Assembly (NCBI RefSeq): GCF_003289625.1
Contig: NZ_QMBN01000001.1
Span: 744,001-808,000 of the forward strand
Length of the DNA stretch: 64,000 nucleotides
Direction of reading: 5' to 3'
DNA from: Microbacterium sp. SMR1
GTDB lineage: Bacteria > Actinomycetota > Actinomycetes > Actinomycetales > Microbacteriaceae
The notes below the pieces were generated by a model. The model saw only the letters and a program-made list of their open reading frames with translations, made no database searches and was not told the DNA's origin. A program made the position numbers and the translations under genes. Below, piece after piece: positions 39,713-48,588 of the stretch (its first letter is position 1; every line of letters begins with the position of its first letter).

Positions 39713-40558
39713 TCAGTCGGGGTCGTCGGCGCGCCGCAGGACGGGCAGCGGCTCGGGCCGCTTGGCGGTGATGTGGTCGCCCGAGGACTGATGCCGGAGC
39801 CGGCGCAGCACCCACGGCATGAGGTACTCGCGAGCCCAGACGAGGTCGTTCGCGCGGGCCGCCCGCCAGGTCAGCACCGGTGTCGTGTCGGGCTGCATCG
39901 GTTGCAGGTCGTTGGGCACGTTGAGCGCCCGCAGCACCATGCGCGCAACCTCGTGGTGGCCGAGCGAGTTGTAGTGCAGCCGGTCGTCGTCGAAGAAGCG
40001 CATGTCCTGCACCTCTTTCAGCGCCCACTGATCGGCGACGATCGCGTCGTAACGGTCGGCGATCGCCCGGATGTTCTCGTTGTAGATCGCCACCCGGCCG
40101 CGGATGCCGCGGAAGACCGGGGTGAAGTTGGTGTCGATGCCGGTGAAGAGCACGAGCGTCGCGCCCGTCGACGACAGGCGTACGACGGCATCTTCGAACT
40201 GCTGCGCGACGGCGTCGGGGTCGGACCCCGGTCGGATGACGTCGTTGCCGCCCGCCGAGAAGGTGACCAGGTCGGGCTTGAGCGCGAGTGCGGGCTCGAT
40301 CTGATCCGCCACGATCTGGCCGATGAGCTTGCCCCGGACGGCGAGATTCGCGTACGCGAAGTCGGGCACCTGTGAGCTGAGCACCTCGGCCACGCGGTCG
40401 GCCCAGCCGCGGTGCCCGCCGGGACTGCCGGGCTCGGGGTCGCCGATTCCCTCGGTGAACGAGTCGCCGATCGCGACCATGCGACGCCACGGGTGAGCGG
40501 TCTCGTTCGGCACATAGGGTGTGCGCCGCGCGTCCTCGGATGGCTCGTTGTTTCTCAT
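39713..40558 (-). CDS. SGNH/GDSL-type esterase family protein
   Basis: A 281-residue hydrolase with the GDSL block MVAIGDSFTEGIGDP (Ser), the Gly in NLAVRGK, the Asn in FSAGGNDV and the DxxH-like HYNSLGHHE, giving the S-G-N-H set. No signal peptide, so it is likely cytoplasmic; substrate unknown. The last ~60 residues (RAARANDLVWAREYLMPWV onward) are a typical actinobacterial extension. The ATG has GAGGAGGG upstream. Confidence 0.9.
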   Translation of the reverse strand: MRNNEPSEDARRTPYVPNETAHPWRRMVAIGDSFTEGIGDPEPGSPGGHRGWADRVAEVLSSQVPDFAYANLAVRGKLIGQIVADQIEPALALKPDLVTFSAGGNDVIRPGSDPDAVAQQFEDAVVRLSSTGATLVLFTGIDTNFTPVFRGIRGRVAIYNENIRAIADRYDAIVADQWALKEVQDMRFFDDDRLHYNSLGHHEVARMVLRALNVPNDLQPMQPDTTPVLTWRAARANDLVWAREYLMPWVLRRLRHQSSGDHITAKRPEPLPVLRRADDPD

Positions 40559-40639
40559 GACCCTCCTCGAAGCTCCGTACCTGCCACGCTATCTCGTGCC
40601 GGGCGATCGTGTGGGTGGGGTCGTTTAAGGTGGTCCATC

Positions 40640-42481
40640 GTGACAGAGGACCCCCAGGAGCATTTCGGAAGCTTCGCCGCCGAGCACCTGTCACCCTCGT
40701 TCCCGCAGCGTGCGCCGTGGGGTACCGCTCAGCGCCTGCGTGCGTGGCAGGCAGAGGCGCTGGACCAGTACTTCGGCGCCGACGGCCCGGAGGGTGTCGG
40801 ACGCGGACCGCGCGACTTCCTTGCCGCTGCGACCCCCGGCGCCGGTAAGACGACGTTCGCTCTCCGCCTGGCGTCGGAGCTGCTGCGCCGTGACGTCGTC
40901 GATCGCATCATCGTGGTCGCCCCCACCGAGCACCTCAAGACGCAGTGGGCGGATGCCGCCGGCCGAGTCGGCATCCGTCTCGATCCGCGTTTCAGCAACC
41001 GCCACGGGATGCCGTCGCGGCAGTACCACGGCGTCGCGGTGACCTACGCGCAGGTCGCGGTGAAGGCATCCGTCCACCAGCGGCTGACGATGGATGCCCG
41101 CACGCTGGTCATCCTCGACGAGGTCCATCACGGCGGCGACGCGCTGAGCTGGGGCGATGCGCTGCGCGAGGCCTACGGCAGGGCGACGCGACGTCTGCTT
41201 CTCTCGGGAACACCGTTCCGAAGCGACACCGCTCCGATCCCGTTCGTGGAGTATCACCCGAACGAGAAGGGCATCCGCCTCTCCAAGACGGACTTCAACT
41301 ACGGCTACGGACGCGCCCTCGCCGACGGTGTCGTGCGCCCCGTGCTGTTCCTCGTCTACGCCGGCCACATGAAGTGGCGGACGAAGACCGGCGACGAGTT
41401 CGAGGCCCACCTCGGCCAGGACAACACGAAGGACATCACCTCGCAGGCGTGGCGCACCGCGCTGAACCCCGAGGGCGACTGGATCCCCGCCGTGCTGAGG
41501 TCTGCAGACCGTCGCCTGAGCGAGGTGCGCCAGGACGTGCCCGACGCCGGCGGCCTCGTCATCGCGACGGACCAGACGGCGGCGCGGGCGTATGCGGAGA
41601 TCCTTCATCAGATCACTGGCGAGGCTCCGACCGTCGTGCTGTCGGACGACAAGTCCGCGTCGGGCAACATCGAGATCTTCGCGCAGTCGACCACCCGGTG
41701 GATGGTCGCGGTGCGCATGGTGTCCGAGGGCGTCGACGTTCCGCGGCTCGCGGTGGGCGTCTACGCCACGTCCTCCTCGACCCCGCTGTTCTTCGCGCAG
41801 GCGATCGGGCGTTTCGTCCGGGCTCGTCGTCGCGGCGAGACGGCGAGCGTCTTCCTCCCGAACGTGCCCGTCCTGCTCAACCTCGCCGCCGAGATGGAGC
41901 GTCAGCGCGACCACGCGCTCGACCGAGAGGCAGGCGACGACGACGGCCTCGAAGACACCCTCCTCGCGGAGGCGGAGAGCGAGGACAAGGCCTCCGATGA
42001 GCTCACCCAGGAGTTCAGCTACCAGGCGCTCGGCTCCGTCGCCCACTTCGACCGCGTCCTCTTCGACGGCGCCGAGTTCGGCCAGCTCGCGGTGCCCGGC
42101 ACGCCCGAGGAGGAGGAGTTCCTGGGCATCCCCGGACTTCTCGAGCCCGAGCACGTGCACGAGCTGCTCATGCAGCGCCAGTCGCGGCAGACCAAGCACC
42201 GGCACAGCCGCGAGGCACGCGAGAGCGCAACGGGTGCCGCATCCGGCGGGGATGCTCCCAGCGCCGAGTCGACACTGCCCGAGCCGTTGCACCGGTCGCT
42301 GAAGGAGCAGCGACAGCTCCTGAACAGCCTCGTCGGCCTGTACGCCCGCCAGAGCGGTGAGCCGCACGGCCAGATCCACGCCGAGCTTCGTCGCGTGTGC
42401 GGCGGACCGGCTGTGTCGCATGCGACCGTGGCCCAGCTCCAGGCGCGCATCGCGGTCCTGCGATCACGCGTGAGATCGTGA
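40640..42481 (+). CDS. Superfamily 2 DEAD/DEAH helicase
   Basis: A 613-residue helicase. Motif I is PGAGKTT with K70, motif II is DEVH at residues 160-163 followed by HGG, motif III is SGTPF, and motif VI is QAIGRFVRARR. A long C-terminal acidic tail (residues 430-613) is poorly conserved. The overall architecture resembles UvrB/XPB-like restriction-related or repair helicases, but no specific role can be set from sequence. The GTG has TAAGGT eight bases upstream. Confidence 0.9.
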   Translation: MTEDPQEHFGSFAAEHLSPSFPQRAPWGTAQRLRAWQAEALDQYFGADGPEGVGRGPRDFLAAATPGAGKTTFALRLASELLRRDVVDRIIVVAPTEHLKTQWADAAGRVGIRLDPRFSNRHGMPSRQYHGVAVTYAQVAVKASVHQRLTMDARTLVILDEVHHGGDALSWGDALREAYGRATRRLLLSGTPFRSDTAPIPFVEYHPNEKGIRLSKTDFNYGYGRALADGVVRPVLFLVYAGHMKWRTKTGDEFEAHLGQDNTKDITSQAWRTALNPEGDWIPAVLRSADRRLSEVRQDVPDAGGLVIATDQTAARAYAEILHQITGEAPTVVLSDDKSASGNIEIFAQSTTRWMVAVRMVSEGVDVPRLAVGVYATSSSTPLFFAQAIGRFVRARRRGETASVFLPNVPVLLNLAAEMERQRDHALDREAGDDDGLEDTLLAEAESEDKASDELTQEFSYQALGSVAHFDRVLFDGAEFGQLAVPGTPEEEEFLGIPGLLEPEHVHELLMQRQSRQTKHRHSREARESATGAASGGDAPSAESTLPEPLHRSLKEQRQLLNSLVGLYARQSGEPHGQIHAELRRVCGGPAVSHATVAQLQARIAVLRSRVRS

Positions 42482-42484
42482 CGT

Positions 42485-42514
42485 CGTCGGCGCGCCACGC
42501 CCGGCGTGCCGACG
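42485..42514 (+). terminator. Helicase gene terminator
   Basis: CGTCGGCGCGCC and GGCGTGCCGACG form a 12-bp stem (one G-T pair) around a 6-base loop, followed by ATTCTT. It begins 4 bases after the stop codon. Confidence 0.7.
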
Positions 42515-42543
42515 ATTCTTCGCCCCGCCGGTGACGTGTTAGT

Positions 42544-42566
42544 GTTGTTCCTCGGTTGGGAACAAC
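42544..42566. repeat. Inverted repeat upstream of tRNA-Leu
   Basis: GTTGTTCC and GGAACAAC form a perfect 8-base inverted repeat around a 7-base loop, ending 11 bases before the tRNA. TAGTGT at 42540-42545 overlaps its left arm and may be the tRNA -10. The function of the repeat is unclear: it may be a processing signal or a protein site. Confidence 0.5.
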
Positions 42567-42577
42567 TGAAAAACACT

Positions 42578-42662
42578 GCGCGGGTGGCGGAATAGGTAGA
42601 CGCGCTAGCTTGAGGTGCTAGTGCCCGTATAGGGCGTGGGGGTTCAAGTCCCCCCTCGCGCA
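42578..42662 (+). tRNA. tRNA-Leu (anticodon GAG)
   Basis: A full class II cloverleaf: acceptor stem GCGCGGG / CTCGCGC with discriminator A, anticodon arm CTAGC-TTGAGGT-GCTAG giving anticodon GAG (reads CTC and CTT), a long variable arm GCCC...GGGC, and a T arm GGGGG-TTCAAGT-CCCCC. CCA is not encoded. Its codons include three of the four Leu codons in the leuA leader peptide. Confidence 0.96.
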
Positions 42663-42670
42663 CAGTGAGA

Positions 42671-42696
42671 GAAGGGCTCCGGAAACGGAGCCCTTC
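42671..42696 (+). terminator. tRNA-Leu terminator
   Basis: GAAGGGCTCCG and CGGAGCCCTTC form a perfect 11-bp stem around GAAA, followed by GTCATTT, nine bases after the tRNA. Confidence 0.88.
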
Positions 42697-42734
42697 GTCA
42701 TTTCCCGGAACGGTTCACGACTACCGTGGAGAGC

Positions 42735-44033
42735 ATGTCCGAGTACGACGATCTGCCCGAGGTCGCCCGCGTCGCGCGGGATCTGATCCGCTTCGACACG
42801 ACCAACTTCGGCGAGGGGCGCTCGCGCGGCGAACGCGAAGCGGCCGAGTACGTGGGGGCCTATCTCGAGGCGCTCGGACTCCGACCCGAGTACTACGAGC
42901 CGATCCCGCGGCGCACGAACGTCTCTGTGCGCATCCCGGGTCGCGACAGCTCGAAGCCGGCTCTCGTCCTGCACGGTCACCTCGACGTCGTGCCGGCCGT
43001 GGCGGAGGACTGGAGCGTCGACCCGTTCGAGGGCGTCGTTCGCGACGGGATGCTGTGGGGTCGCGGCGCCGTGGACATGAAGGACATGGACGCGATGATC
43101 CTCACGTCCGTGGCAGAGCTCCTGCGCGCGGGGGAGCAGCCCGAGCGCGATCTCGTCGTCACGTTCTTCGCCGACGAGGAGAACGGCGGGGTCGAGGGAT
43201 CGCAGCTCGTCGTGCGCGATCGGCCCGAGTGGTTCGCCGGAGCGACCGAGGCCATCAGCGAGGTCGGCGGATACTCGATCGGCGTCGACGGGCACCGGGC
43301 ATACCTGCTGCAGGTCGGCGAGAAAGCCCTCGTCTGGCTGCGGCTCCACGCCACCGGACGAGCGGGCCACGGCAGCCGGCTGCATCCGGAGAACGCCATC
43401 ACGCGTCTGTCCGAGGCCGTCGCGAAGCTCGGTCGCGCGCACTGGCCCATCGAGCTCACGCGCACGACCCGACGACTCGTCGACGACCTCGCGGCGCTCA
43501 GCGGCCGGGACGCGTCGGATCCGGATGCCGTCGCCGACGCGACCGGGCCGACGTCCGCGTTCCTCGCGTCGACCTTCCGGACCACGACGAATCCGACGGG
43601 TCTGACCGCGGGATACAAGCACAACGTCATCCCCGATGCCGCGTCCGCTGCGATCGACGTGCGCACGCTCCCGGGACAGGAGGATGCGGTGCTGGCGGAG
43701 ATCCAGCGAATCGTCGGCGACGACATCCGCATCGAGATCGTGCATCGCGACATCGGCCTCGAGGTCCCCTTCGCGGGGTCGCTCGTCGACACCATGGTCG
43801 GTGCGCTCGGCCGACACGATCCCGGCGTGCCCGTGCTGCCGTACCTCATGGGCGGCGGCACCGACAACAAGGCGCTGTCCGAGCTCGGCATCGCAGGATT
43901 CGGCTTCGCGCCGTTGCGCCTCCCGGCCGACATGGACTTCACGGGTATGTTCCACGGTGTCGACGAACGCGTCCCGATCGACGCGCTCGTCTTCGGGCAG
44001 CGCGTGCTCACCGATCTCATCCGCACGTACTGA
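42735..44033 (+). CDS. M20-family metallopeptidase
   Basis: A 432-residue zinc peptidase of the M20/ArgE-DapE-carboxypeptidase family. Metal and catalytic residues are seen in VLHGHLDVVPA, GRGAVDMKDMDAM, ADEENGG (catalytic Glu) and the C-terminal GGGTDNKAL. The usual substrate class is small peptides or N-acyl amino acids; the exact one is unknown. The ATG at 42735 is chosen because TACCGT ends 7 bases upstream; a GTG at 42726 lies inside that hexamer. It precedes uppP by 10 bases. Confidence 0.92.
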   Translation: MSEYDDLPEVARVARDLIRFDTTNFGEGRSRGEREAAEYVGAYLEALGLRPEYYEPIPRRTNVSVRIPGRDSSKPALVLHGHLDVVPAVAEDWSVDPFEGVVRDGMLWGRGAVDMKDMDAMILTSVAELLRAGEQPERDLVVTFFADEENGGVEGSQLVVRDRPEWFAGATEAISEVGGYSIGVDGHRAYLLQVGEKALVWLRLHATGRAGHGSRLHPENAITRLSEAVAKLGRAHWPIELTRTTRRLVDDLAALSGRDASDPDAVADATGPTSAFLASTFRTTTNPTGLTAGYKHNVIPDAASAAIDVRTLPGQEDAVLAEIQRIVGDDIRIEIVHRDIGLEVPFAGSLVDTMVGALGRHDPGVPVLPYLMGGGTDNKALSELGIAGFGFAPLRLPADMDFTGMFHGVDERVPIDALVFGQRVLTDLIRTY

Positions 44034-44043
44034 AAGGCCGCCC

Positions 44044-44877
44044 ATGCAGCTCCTCGAGGCCATCATCCTGGGCATCGTCCAGGGTCTGACCGAGTTCCTG
44101 CCGATCTCCTCGAGCGCCCACCTGCGCATCGTGGGGGAGTTCCTGCCGTCCGCGCAGGACCCCGGCGCCACCTTCACCGCGATCACTCAGATCGGGACCG
44201 AACTGGCCGTGCTGGTGTACTTCTGGAAGAAGATCACCCGCATCATCGGTCGCTGGTTCCGCTCGTTCAACGGTTCGGTCCCGCGTGACGATGCCGACGT
44301 TCGTCTCGGCTGGATCGTCATCATCGGTACCCTGCCGATCGGCGTTCTCGGGTTCCTGTTCCAGGACGTCATCCGCGACACCTTCCGCAATCTCTGGCTC
44401 GTCGCGATCGTGCTCATCGTCTTCGGCCTCATCCTCGGGGCGGCCGACGCGCTCGGGCGACGCGTCCGGACCGAGAAGGACCTGACGTACGGTCACGGTC
44501 TGGCCCTCGGGTTCGCGCAGGCGCTCGCGCTCATCCCGGGCGTATCGCGCTCGGGCGCCACCACGACGATGGGGCTCGCGCTGGGGTACACCCGGCCCGC
44601 GGCCGCAGAGGTCGCGTTCCTCCTCGCCGTGCCGGCCGTGTTCGGCAGCGGTCTCTACGAGCTGCTGCAGGCGATCCGTGAGCCGGGAGCGTCGGTGTTC
44701 TCGCTCGTCGACACCGCCGTGGCCACCGTCGTCGCCTTCGGCGTGGGACTCGCCGTGATCGCCTTCCTGATGCAGTACCTCAAGCGCGGCAGCTTCCTGC
44801 CGTTCGTGCTCTATCGTGTCGGGCTCGGAGCGGTGCTGATCGTCCTGCTCTCGCTCGGAGTCCTGCAGGCGTACTGA
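44044..44877 (+). CDS. uppP: Undecaprenyl-diphosphatase (BacA type)
   Basis: A 277-residue polytopic membrane enzyme that recycles undecaprenyl pyrophosphate in cell-wall synthesis and confers bacitracin tolerance. The signatures GIVQGLTEFLPISSSAHL (with the catalytic Glu) and PGVSRSGAT are intact, and about eight helices are predicted. The ATG at 44044 is the only start before that motif. It sits 10 bases behind the peptidase gene. Confidence 0.96.
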   Translation: MQLLEAIILGIVQGLTEFLPISSSAHLRIVGEFLPSAQDPGATFTAITQIGTELAVLVYFWKKITRIIGRWFRSFNGSVPRDDADVRLGWIVIIGTLPIGVLGFLFQDVIRDTFRNLWLVAIVLIVFGLILGAADALGRRVRTEKDLTYGHGLALGFAQALALIPGVSRSGATTTMGLALGYTRPAAAEVAFLLAVPAVFGSGLYELLQAIREPGASVFSLVDTAVATVVAFGVGLAVIAFLMQYLKRGSFLPFVLYRVGLGAVLIVLLSLGVLQAY

Positions 44878-44904
44878 GCCGGCCGGACGGTCGCGGCGCG
44901 CGTC

Positions 44905-45771
44905 TCAGCGATGCGGGCCGCGACCGAGGCCACGGCCGTCGCCGCCGTCGCCGCGGTGCCGGAGGTACTTCTCGAACTCCTGCGCGATGGCGTCCCCCGA
45001 AGCTTCGGGGGAGTCCCACGTGTCGCGGGTCTGCTCGAGTTGACGGATGTACTCCGTCATCTCCTCGTCGTCAGCCGCCGCGGCGTCGATGGTCGCCTCC
45101 CAGGCGAGCGCATCACCCGGCAGCGAGCCGCGCGCGACCTTGGCGCCCGTGATGCCCTCGAGCTTGTCGAGAAGCGCCAGGGTCGCTTTCGGCGACGGCG
45201 AGTGGCCGGCAACGTAGTGCGGCACGCTCGCCCACAGCGCCGCCGTGGGGATCCCGGCCTCCTCCGCCGCAGCGGCGATGACCGACAGGATGCCGACGGG
45301 GCCTTCGTAGGTCGAGCGCTCGAGACCGAGCGCCGTGCGCAGTTCTTCGTTGTCGCTGCCGCTGAAGACGGTGATGGGACGGGTGTGGGGAACGTCGCTC
45401 ATCATCGAGCCGAGCGCGACCACACCGGTGATGTCCTCGCTCAGCGCTGCATCCACCAGCTCGGCCGCGAACGACTTCCAGGCACGCGCCGGTTCGGCGC
45501 CGCTGAGGACCCAGAGACGCGTGCCGCGTGCAGTCGCGCGCGGTCGCCAGATCGTCGCATCCGGCCATTTCAGCGAGCGGCGGCCGTCAGCGTCGGCCTG
45601 GATGTGCGGCCGCGTGTACATGTAGTCGAAGTACAGTTCAGGATCGACCGAGTAGACGGCGTCGTAGGGACGGGATTCGCGGAGCTGTGTCGCGGCGGCG
45701 GTCGCGGCTTCGCCGGCGTCGTTCCACCCGTCGAACGCGACCACGAGGACGCGGCGTCCCAGACTGTTCAA
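44905..45771 (-). CDS. PAC2-family protein
   Basis: A 288-residue protein with the PAC2 fold (GWNDAGEAATAAA near the start, PHYVAGHSPSP near the middle). PAC2 is related to eukaryotic proteasome-assembly chaperones, but its bacterial role is unknown. The start is set at a TTG at 45771 because GGAGG lies five bases upstream and NSLGRRVLVVAFDGW follows; the open frame continues to an ATG at 45843 without any Shine-Dalgarno. The last ~20 residues are Gly/Asp/Arg-rich. Confidence 0.82.
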   Translation of the reverse strand: MNSLGRRVLVVAFDGWNDAGEAATAAATQLRESRPYDAVYSVDPELYFDYMYTRPHIQADADGRRSLKWPDATIWRPRATARGTRLWVLSGAEPARAWKSFAAELVDAALSEDITGVVALGSMMSDVPHTRPITVFSGSDNEELRTALGLERSTYEGPVGILSVIAAAAEEAGIPTAALWASVPHYVAGHSPSPKATLALLDKLEGITGAKVARGSLPGDALAWEATIDAAAADDEEMTEYIRQLEQTRDTWDSPEASGDAIAQEFEKYLRHRGDGGDGRGLGRGPHR

Positions 45772-45893
45772 CCCGTCCTCCGTTCCGAGCCGGCTCGCTC
45801 TGCGCGAGCGGGTCTGCTCCACGATACGCCGAGGCCAGCGCATGCGGGTCGGGCCACGCGGCGTCTCACCCCTGCATCGGTAACATGGTGCGG

Positions 45894-46574
45894 ATGACTT
45901 CTCGTTCCCCTGCCGCGGTCCTCTGGGACATGGACGGCACGCTCGTCGACACCGAACCGTACTGGATGGCGGCCGAGGGTCCGCTCGTCGAGAGCTTCGG
46001 AGGAGTGTGGACGCCCGAGCAGGCGCTCAGCCTCGTCGGACTCGGGCTCGAGGACTCCGCGCGCATCCTGCAGAATGCCGGTGTCCGGATGCAGACGCGC
46101 GAGATCATCGACCACCTCACCGAGACGGTCTCGGGTCAGTTGCGCCGCGGCGGCACTCCGTTCCGCCCGGGTGCGCGCGAGATGCTCTCCGGGCTCCGCG
46201 AAGCCGGGATCAAGACGGCGCTCGTGACCATGTCGATGCGCAGCATGGCCGACACCGTCGTGTCGTCTATCCCGTTCGAGGCGTTCGACGTCGTCATCGC
46301 CGGCGACGAGGCGGCCCGCCCCAAGCCGTTCCCCGACCCCTACCTCCAGGCGTGCGCCGCGCTCGGGGTCGATGTCGCCGACACCGTCGCCATCGAGGAC
46401 TCACCCAACGGCCTGCGTTCGGCGGTCGCCTCCGGCGCCGTCGCACTCGGAGTACCGCTGATGGTCCCACTGCACGGCCTCGGTGCTCACGCTCTCTGGG
46501 ACTCCCTCGCGGGGCGATCGGTGGCAGACCTGGCCGATCTCTTCGCCCTCCACCGACTCGGAGCTTCCGCATGA
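45894..46574 (+). CDS. HAD-family hydrolase
   Basis: A 226-residue phosphatase of the HAD superfamily, subfamily IA. The nucleophile motif is DMDGT (D12, D14), motif II is in ALVTMSMRS, and motifs III/IV are RPKPFPDPY and AIEDSPNG. Substrate likely a small phosphosugar or nucleotide, unknown. TAACAT ends 7 bases before the ATG, favouring 45894 over the ATG at 45885. It overlaps trmI by four bases. Confidence 0.91.
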   Translation: MTSRSPAAVLWDMDGTLVDTEPYWMAAEGPLVESFGGVWTPEQALSLVGLGLEDSARILQNAGVRMQTREIIDHLTETVSGQLRRGGTPFRPGAREMLSGLREAGIKTALVTMSMRSMADTVVSSIPFEAFDVVIAGDEAARPKPFPDPYLQACAALGVDVADTVAIEDSPNGLRSAVASGAVALGVPLMVPLHGLGAHALWDSLAGRSVADLADLFALHRLGASA

Positions 46575-47581
46575 CCGACGACCTCCAGCCCCGCGGCCCC
46601 TTCCGTTACGGCGACCGCGTCCAGCTGACCGGCCCCAAGGGACGGATGCACACGATCACCCTCCGAGAGGGCGGCGAGTTGCACACCCACCACGGCGTGC
46701 TGCGCCACGAGGTCCTCGTCGGCCAGCCCGACGGGTCGGTGGCGACCAACAGCGGTGGGCACGAGTACCTGGCACTCCGCCCCCTGCTGCGCGACTTCGT
46801 GATGTCGATGCCCCGTGGTGCCGCGATCGTGTACCCGAAGGATGCGGCTCAGATTCTGGCCGCGGCCGACATCTTCCCCGGCGCCACCGTCGTCGAGGCC
46901 GGTGTCGGCTCGGGCGCGCTGTCGCTCTGGCTGCTTCGGGCGATCGGCGACCACGGACGGCTCGTGTCATTCGAGCGACGCGCCGAGTTCGCAGAGGTCG
47001 CCGAGGCGAACGTCGCCACGTTCACAGGCGGTACCCCCGCGAACTGGTCGGTCATCGTCGGCGATCTCGTCGAGAGCCTGCCCGACGCCGTCGAGCCGGG
47101 GACGGTCGACCGGGTGGTCCTCGACATGCTCGCGCCGTGGGAGTGCATCGACGCCGTCGCCGACGCGCTCGCCCCCGGGGGCGTCGTGCTCTGCTACGTC
47201 GCCACGGCGACCCAGCTCAGCCGTGTCGCCGAGTATCTCCGCGGCACGGGCCTGTTCACCGATCCCGACGCGTCCGAGACGATGATCCGCGGCTGGCACG
47301 TCGAGGGTCTGGCCGTGCGCCCGGACCACCGGATGGTGGCTCACACCGGATTCCTCATCACCGCCCGCCGCCTCGCTCCGGGGGCCATCCCGCCCGATGT
47401 CCGGAAGCGTGCGCTGAAGAAGCCGTCGTACGACGATGCGGACGTCGAGATCTGGACGCCGGGAGCCGTCGGCGACCGCGAGATCACGGACAAGAACCTC
47501 CGCAAGCGCGTCCGCGAAGCGCAGCGGGCCGCGCGGAGCTCGCTCTCCGTTCCGGACGGGCACGACGACGACTCCGCGTAG
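46571..47581 (+). CDS. trmI: tRNA (adenine58-N1)-methyltransferase
   Basis: A 336-residue SAM-dependent methyltransferase that forms m1A58 in the T loop of tRNA. It has an N-terminal beta domain (GDRVQLTGPKGRMHTITL), the SAM motif VVEAGVGSGALSLWLL, SFERRAEFAEVAE and LDMLAPWE. TrmI often sits beside the Pup-proteasome gene cluster in actinobacteria; here the FKBP gene follows instead, 9 bases on. It is coupled to the HAD gene by an ATGA overlap. Confidence 0.93.
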   Translation: MTDDLQPRGPFRYGDRVQLTGPKGRMHTITLREGGELHTHHGVLRHEVLVGQPDGSVATNSGGHEYLALRPLLRDFVMSMPRGAAIVYPKDAAQILAAADIFPGATVVEAGVGSGALSLWLLRAIGDHGRLVSFERRAEFAEVAEANVATFTGGTPANWSVIVGDLVESLPDAVEPGTVDRVVLDMLAPWECIDAVADALAPGGVVLCYVATATQLSRVAEYLRGTGLFTDPDASETMIRGWHVEGLAVRPDHRMVAHTGFLITARRLAPGAIPPDVRKRALKKPSYDDADVEIWTPGAVGDREITDKNLRKRVREAQRAARSSLSVPDGHDDDSA

Positions 47582-47590
47582 ACTGCTGCG

Positions 47591-48553
47591 GTGCGTAGGA
47601 TCATCGCCGCCGCCGGCGCTCTCTCTCTGACCGTGCTCGCCCTGACGGCCTGTGCCACGCCGTCCTCGGGCTCGGCGTCGTGCACGCGCGACGTGTCCGA
47701 GTCCTCGGCCCTCGATCTCGTCGACGTCAGCGACAGCCCCGTCGGCACGAAGCCCACCGTCGCCCTCTCGGCACCGGTCCACGTCGACGGTCTCGCAGCA
47801 CGCGACACCGTGACGGGAGACGGTCGTGCGGTGACGAGCGACGCACAAGACGTCGTCTTCGACCTCACGGTCCTCGACGGGTCATCGGGTGCGCCGATCG
47901 CGGCATCCGGATACACCGGCGAGCTGTCGGAGGTTTACCCGCTCGACAGCTGGGATGCCACATTCCCGGGCCTCGTCGACGCCCTGCACTGCGCGACCGA
48001 AGGCTCGCGCGTCGTGATGGCGCTCGGCCCGGACGAGGTGACGGCCGACACTCGTGCACGGTTCGGCATGGCGGAAGATGCCACGACGGTCGTCGTCCTC
48101 GATCTGCAGAAGGTGTATCTCGCCGCCGCTGACGGTGCCGAGCAGTTCAACGATCGGGCCGGCATGCCCTCGGTCGTGGTCGCTCCTGACGGACGCCCCG
48201 GCATCGTCATCCCCGACAACGACCCGCCCAGCGACCTCGCGATCGAGGTGCTGAAGAAGGGCGACGGTGAAGAGGTCACCGGCGATGTGCCCGTGCGCGT
48301 GCACTACACCGGCGTGACGTGGGCCGACAAGAAGGTCTTCGACAGCACGTGGGGTCAGGGCGCGCAGCCGATGGAGCTCGACAAGACGATCCCCGGGTTC
48401 GCCGAAGCGCTCCGAGGCCAGACCGTCGGCTCGCAGATCCTCGTGGTGATCCCGCCCGACCAGGGTTACGGCGACACGGCCCAGGGCGGCATCCCCGCCG
48501 ATTCGACGCTCGTGTTCGTCGTCGACATCCTCGGCCTCGACGCCGCGTCCTGA
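47591..48553 (+). CDS. FKBP-type peptidyl-prolyl isomerase lipoprotein
   Basis: A 320-residue protein with a lipoprotein signal (IIAAAGALSLTVLALTAC, cysteine near residue 22), a degenerate FKBP-like middle domain and an intact C-terminal FKBP domain from VPVRVHYTGV, including PGFAEALRGQTVGSQ and PPDQGYGD. It should help fold exported proteins at the membrane. TAGACT ends 6 bases before the GTG. It precedes pafB by 35 bases, the usual actinobacterial neighbour. Confidence 0.92.
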   Translation: MRRIIAAAGALSLTVLALTACATPSSGSASCTRDVSESSALDLVDVSDSPVGTKPTVALSAPVHVDGLAARDTVTGDGRAVTSDAQDVVFDLTVLDGSSGAPIAASGYTGELSEVYPLDSWDATFPGLVDALHCATEGSRVVMALGPDEVTADTRARFGMAEDATTVVVLDLQKVYLAAADGAEQFNDRAGMPSVVVAPDGRPGIVIPDNDPPSDLAIEVLKKGDGEEVTGDVPVRVHYTGVTWADKKVFDSTWGQGAQPMELDKTIPGFAEALRGQTVGSQILVVIPPDQGYGDTAQGGIPADSTLVFVVDILGLDAAS

Positions 48554-48588
48554 GTCGGGGGACGACGGCCACGCCTAGAATCGAAGGC

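Noticed and set aside
42578..42720. tRNA-Leu as an integration site for a mobile element
   Set aside because: No integrase, no direct repeat of the tRNA 3' end, and the next gene is a normal peptidase after a terminator.
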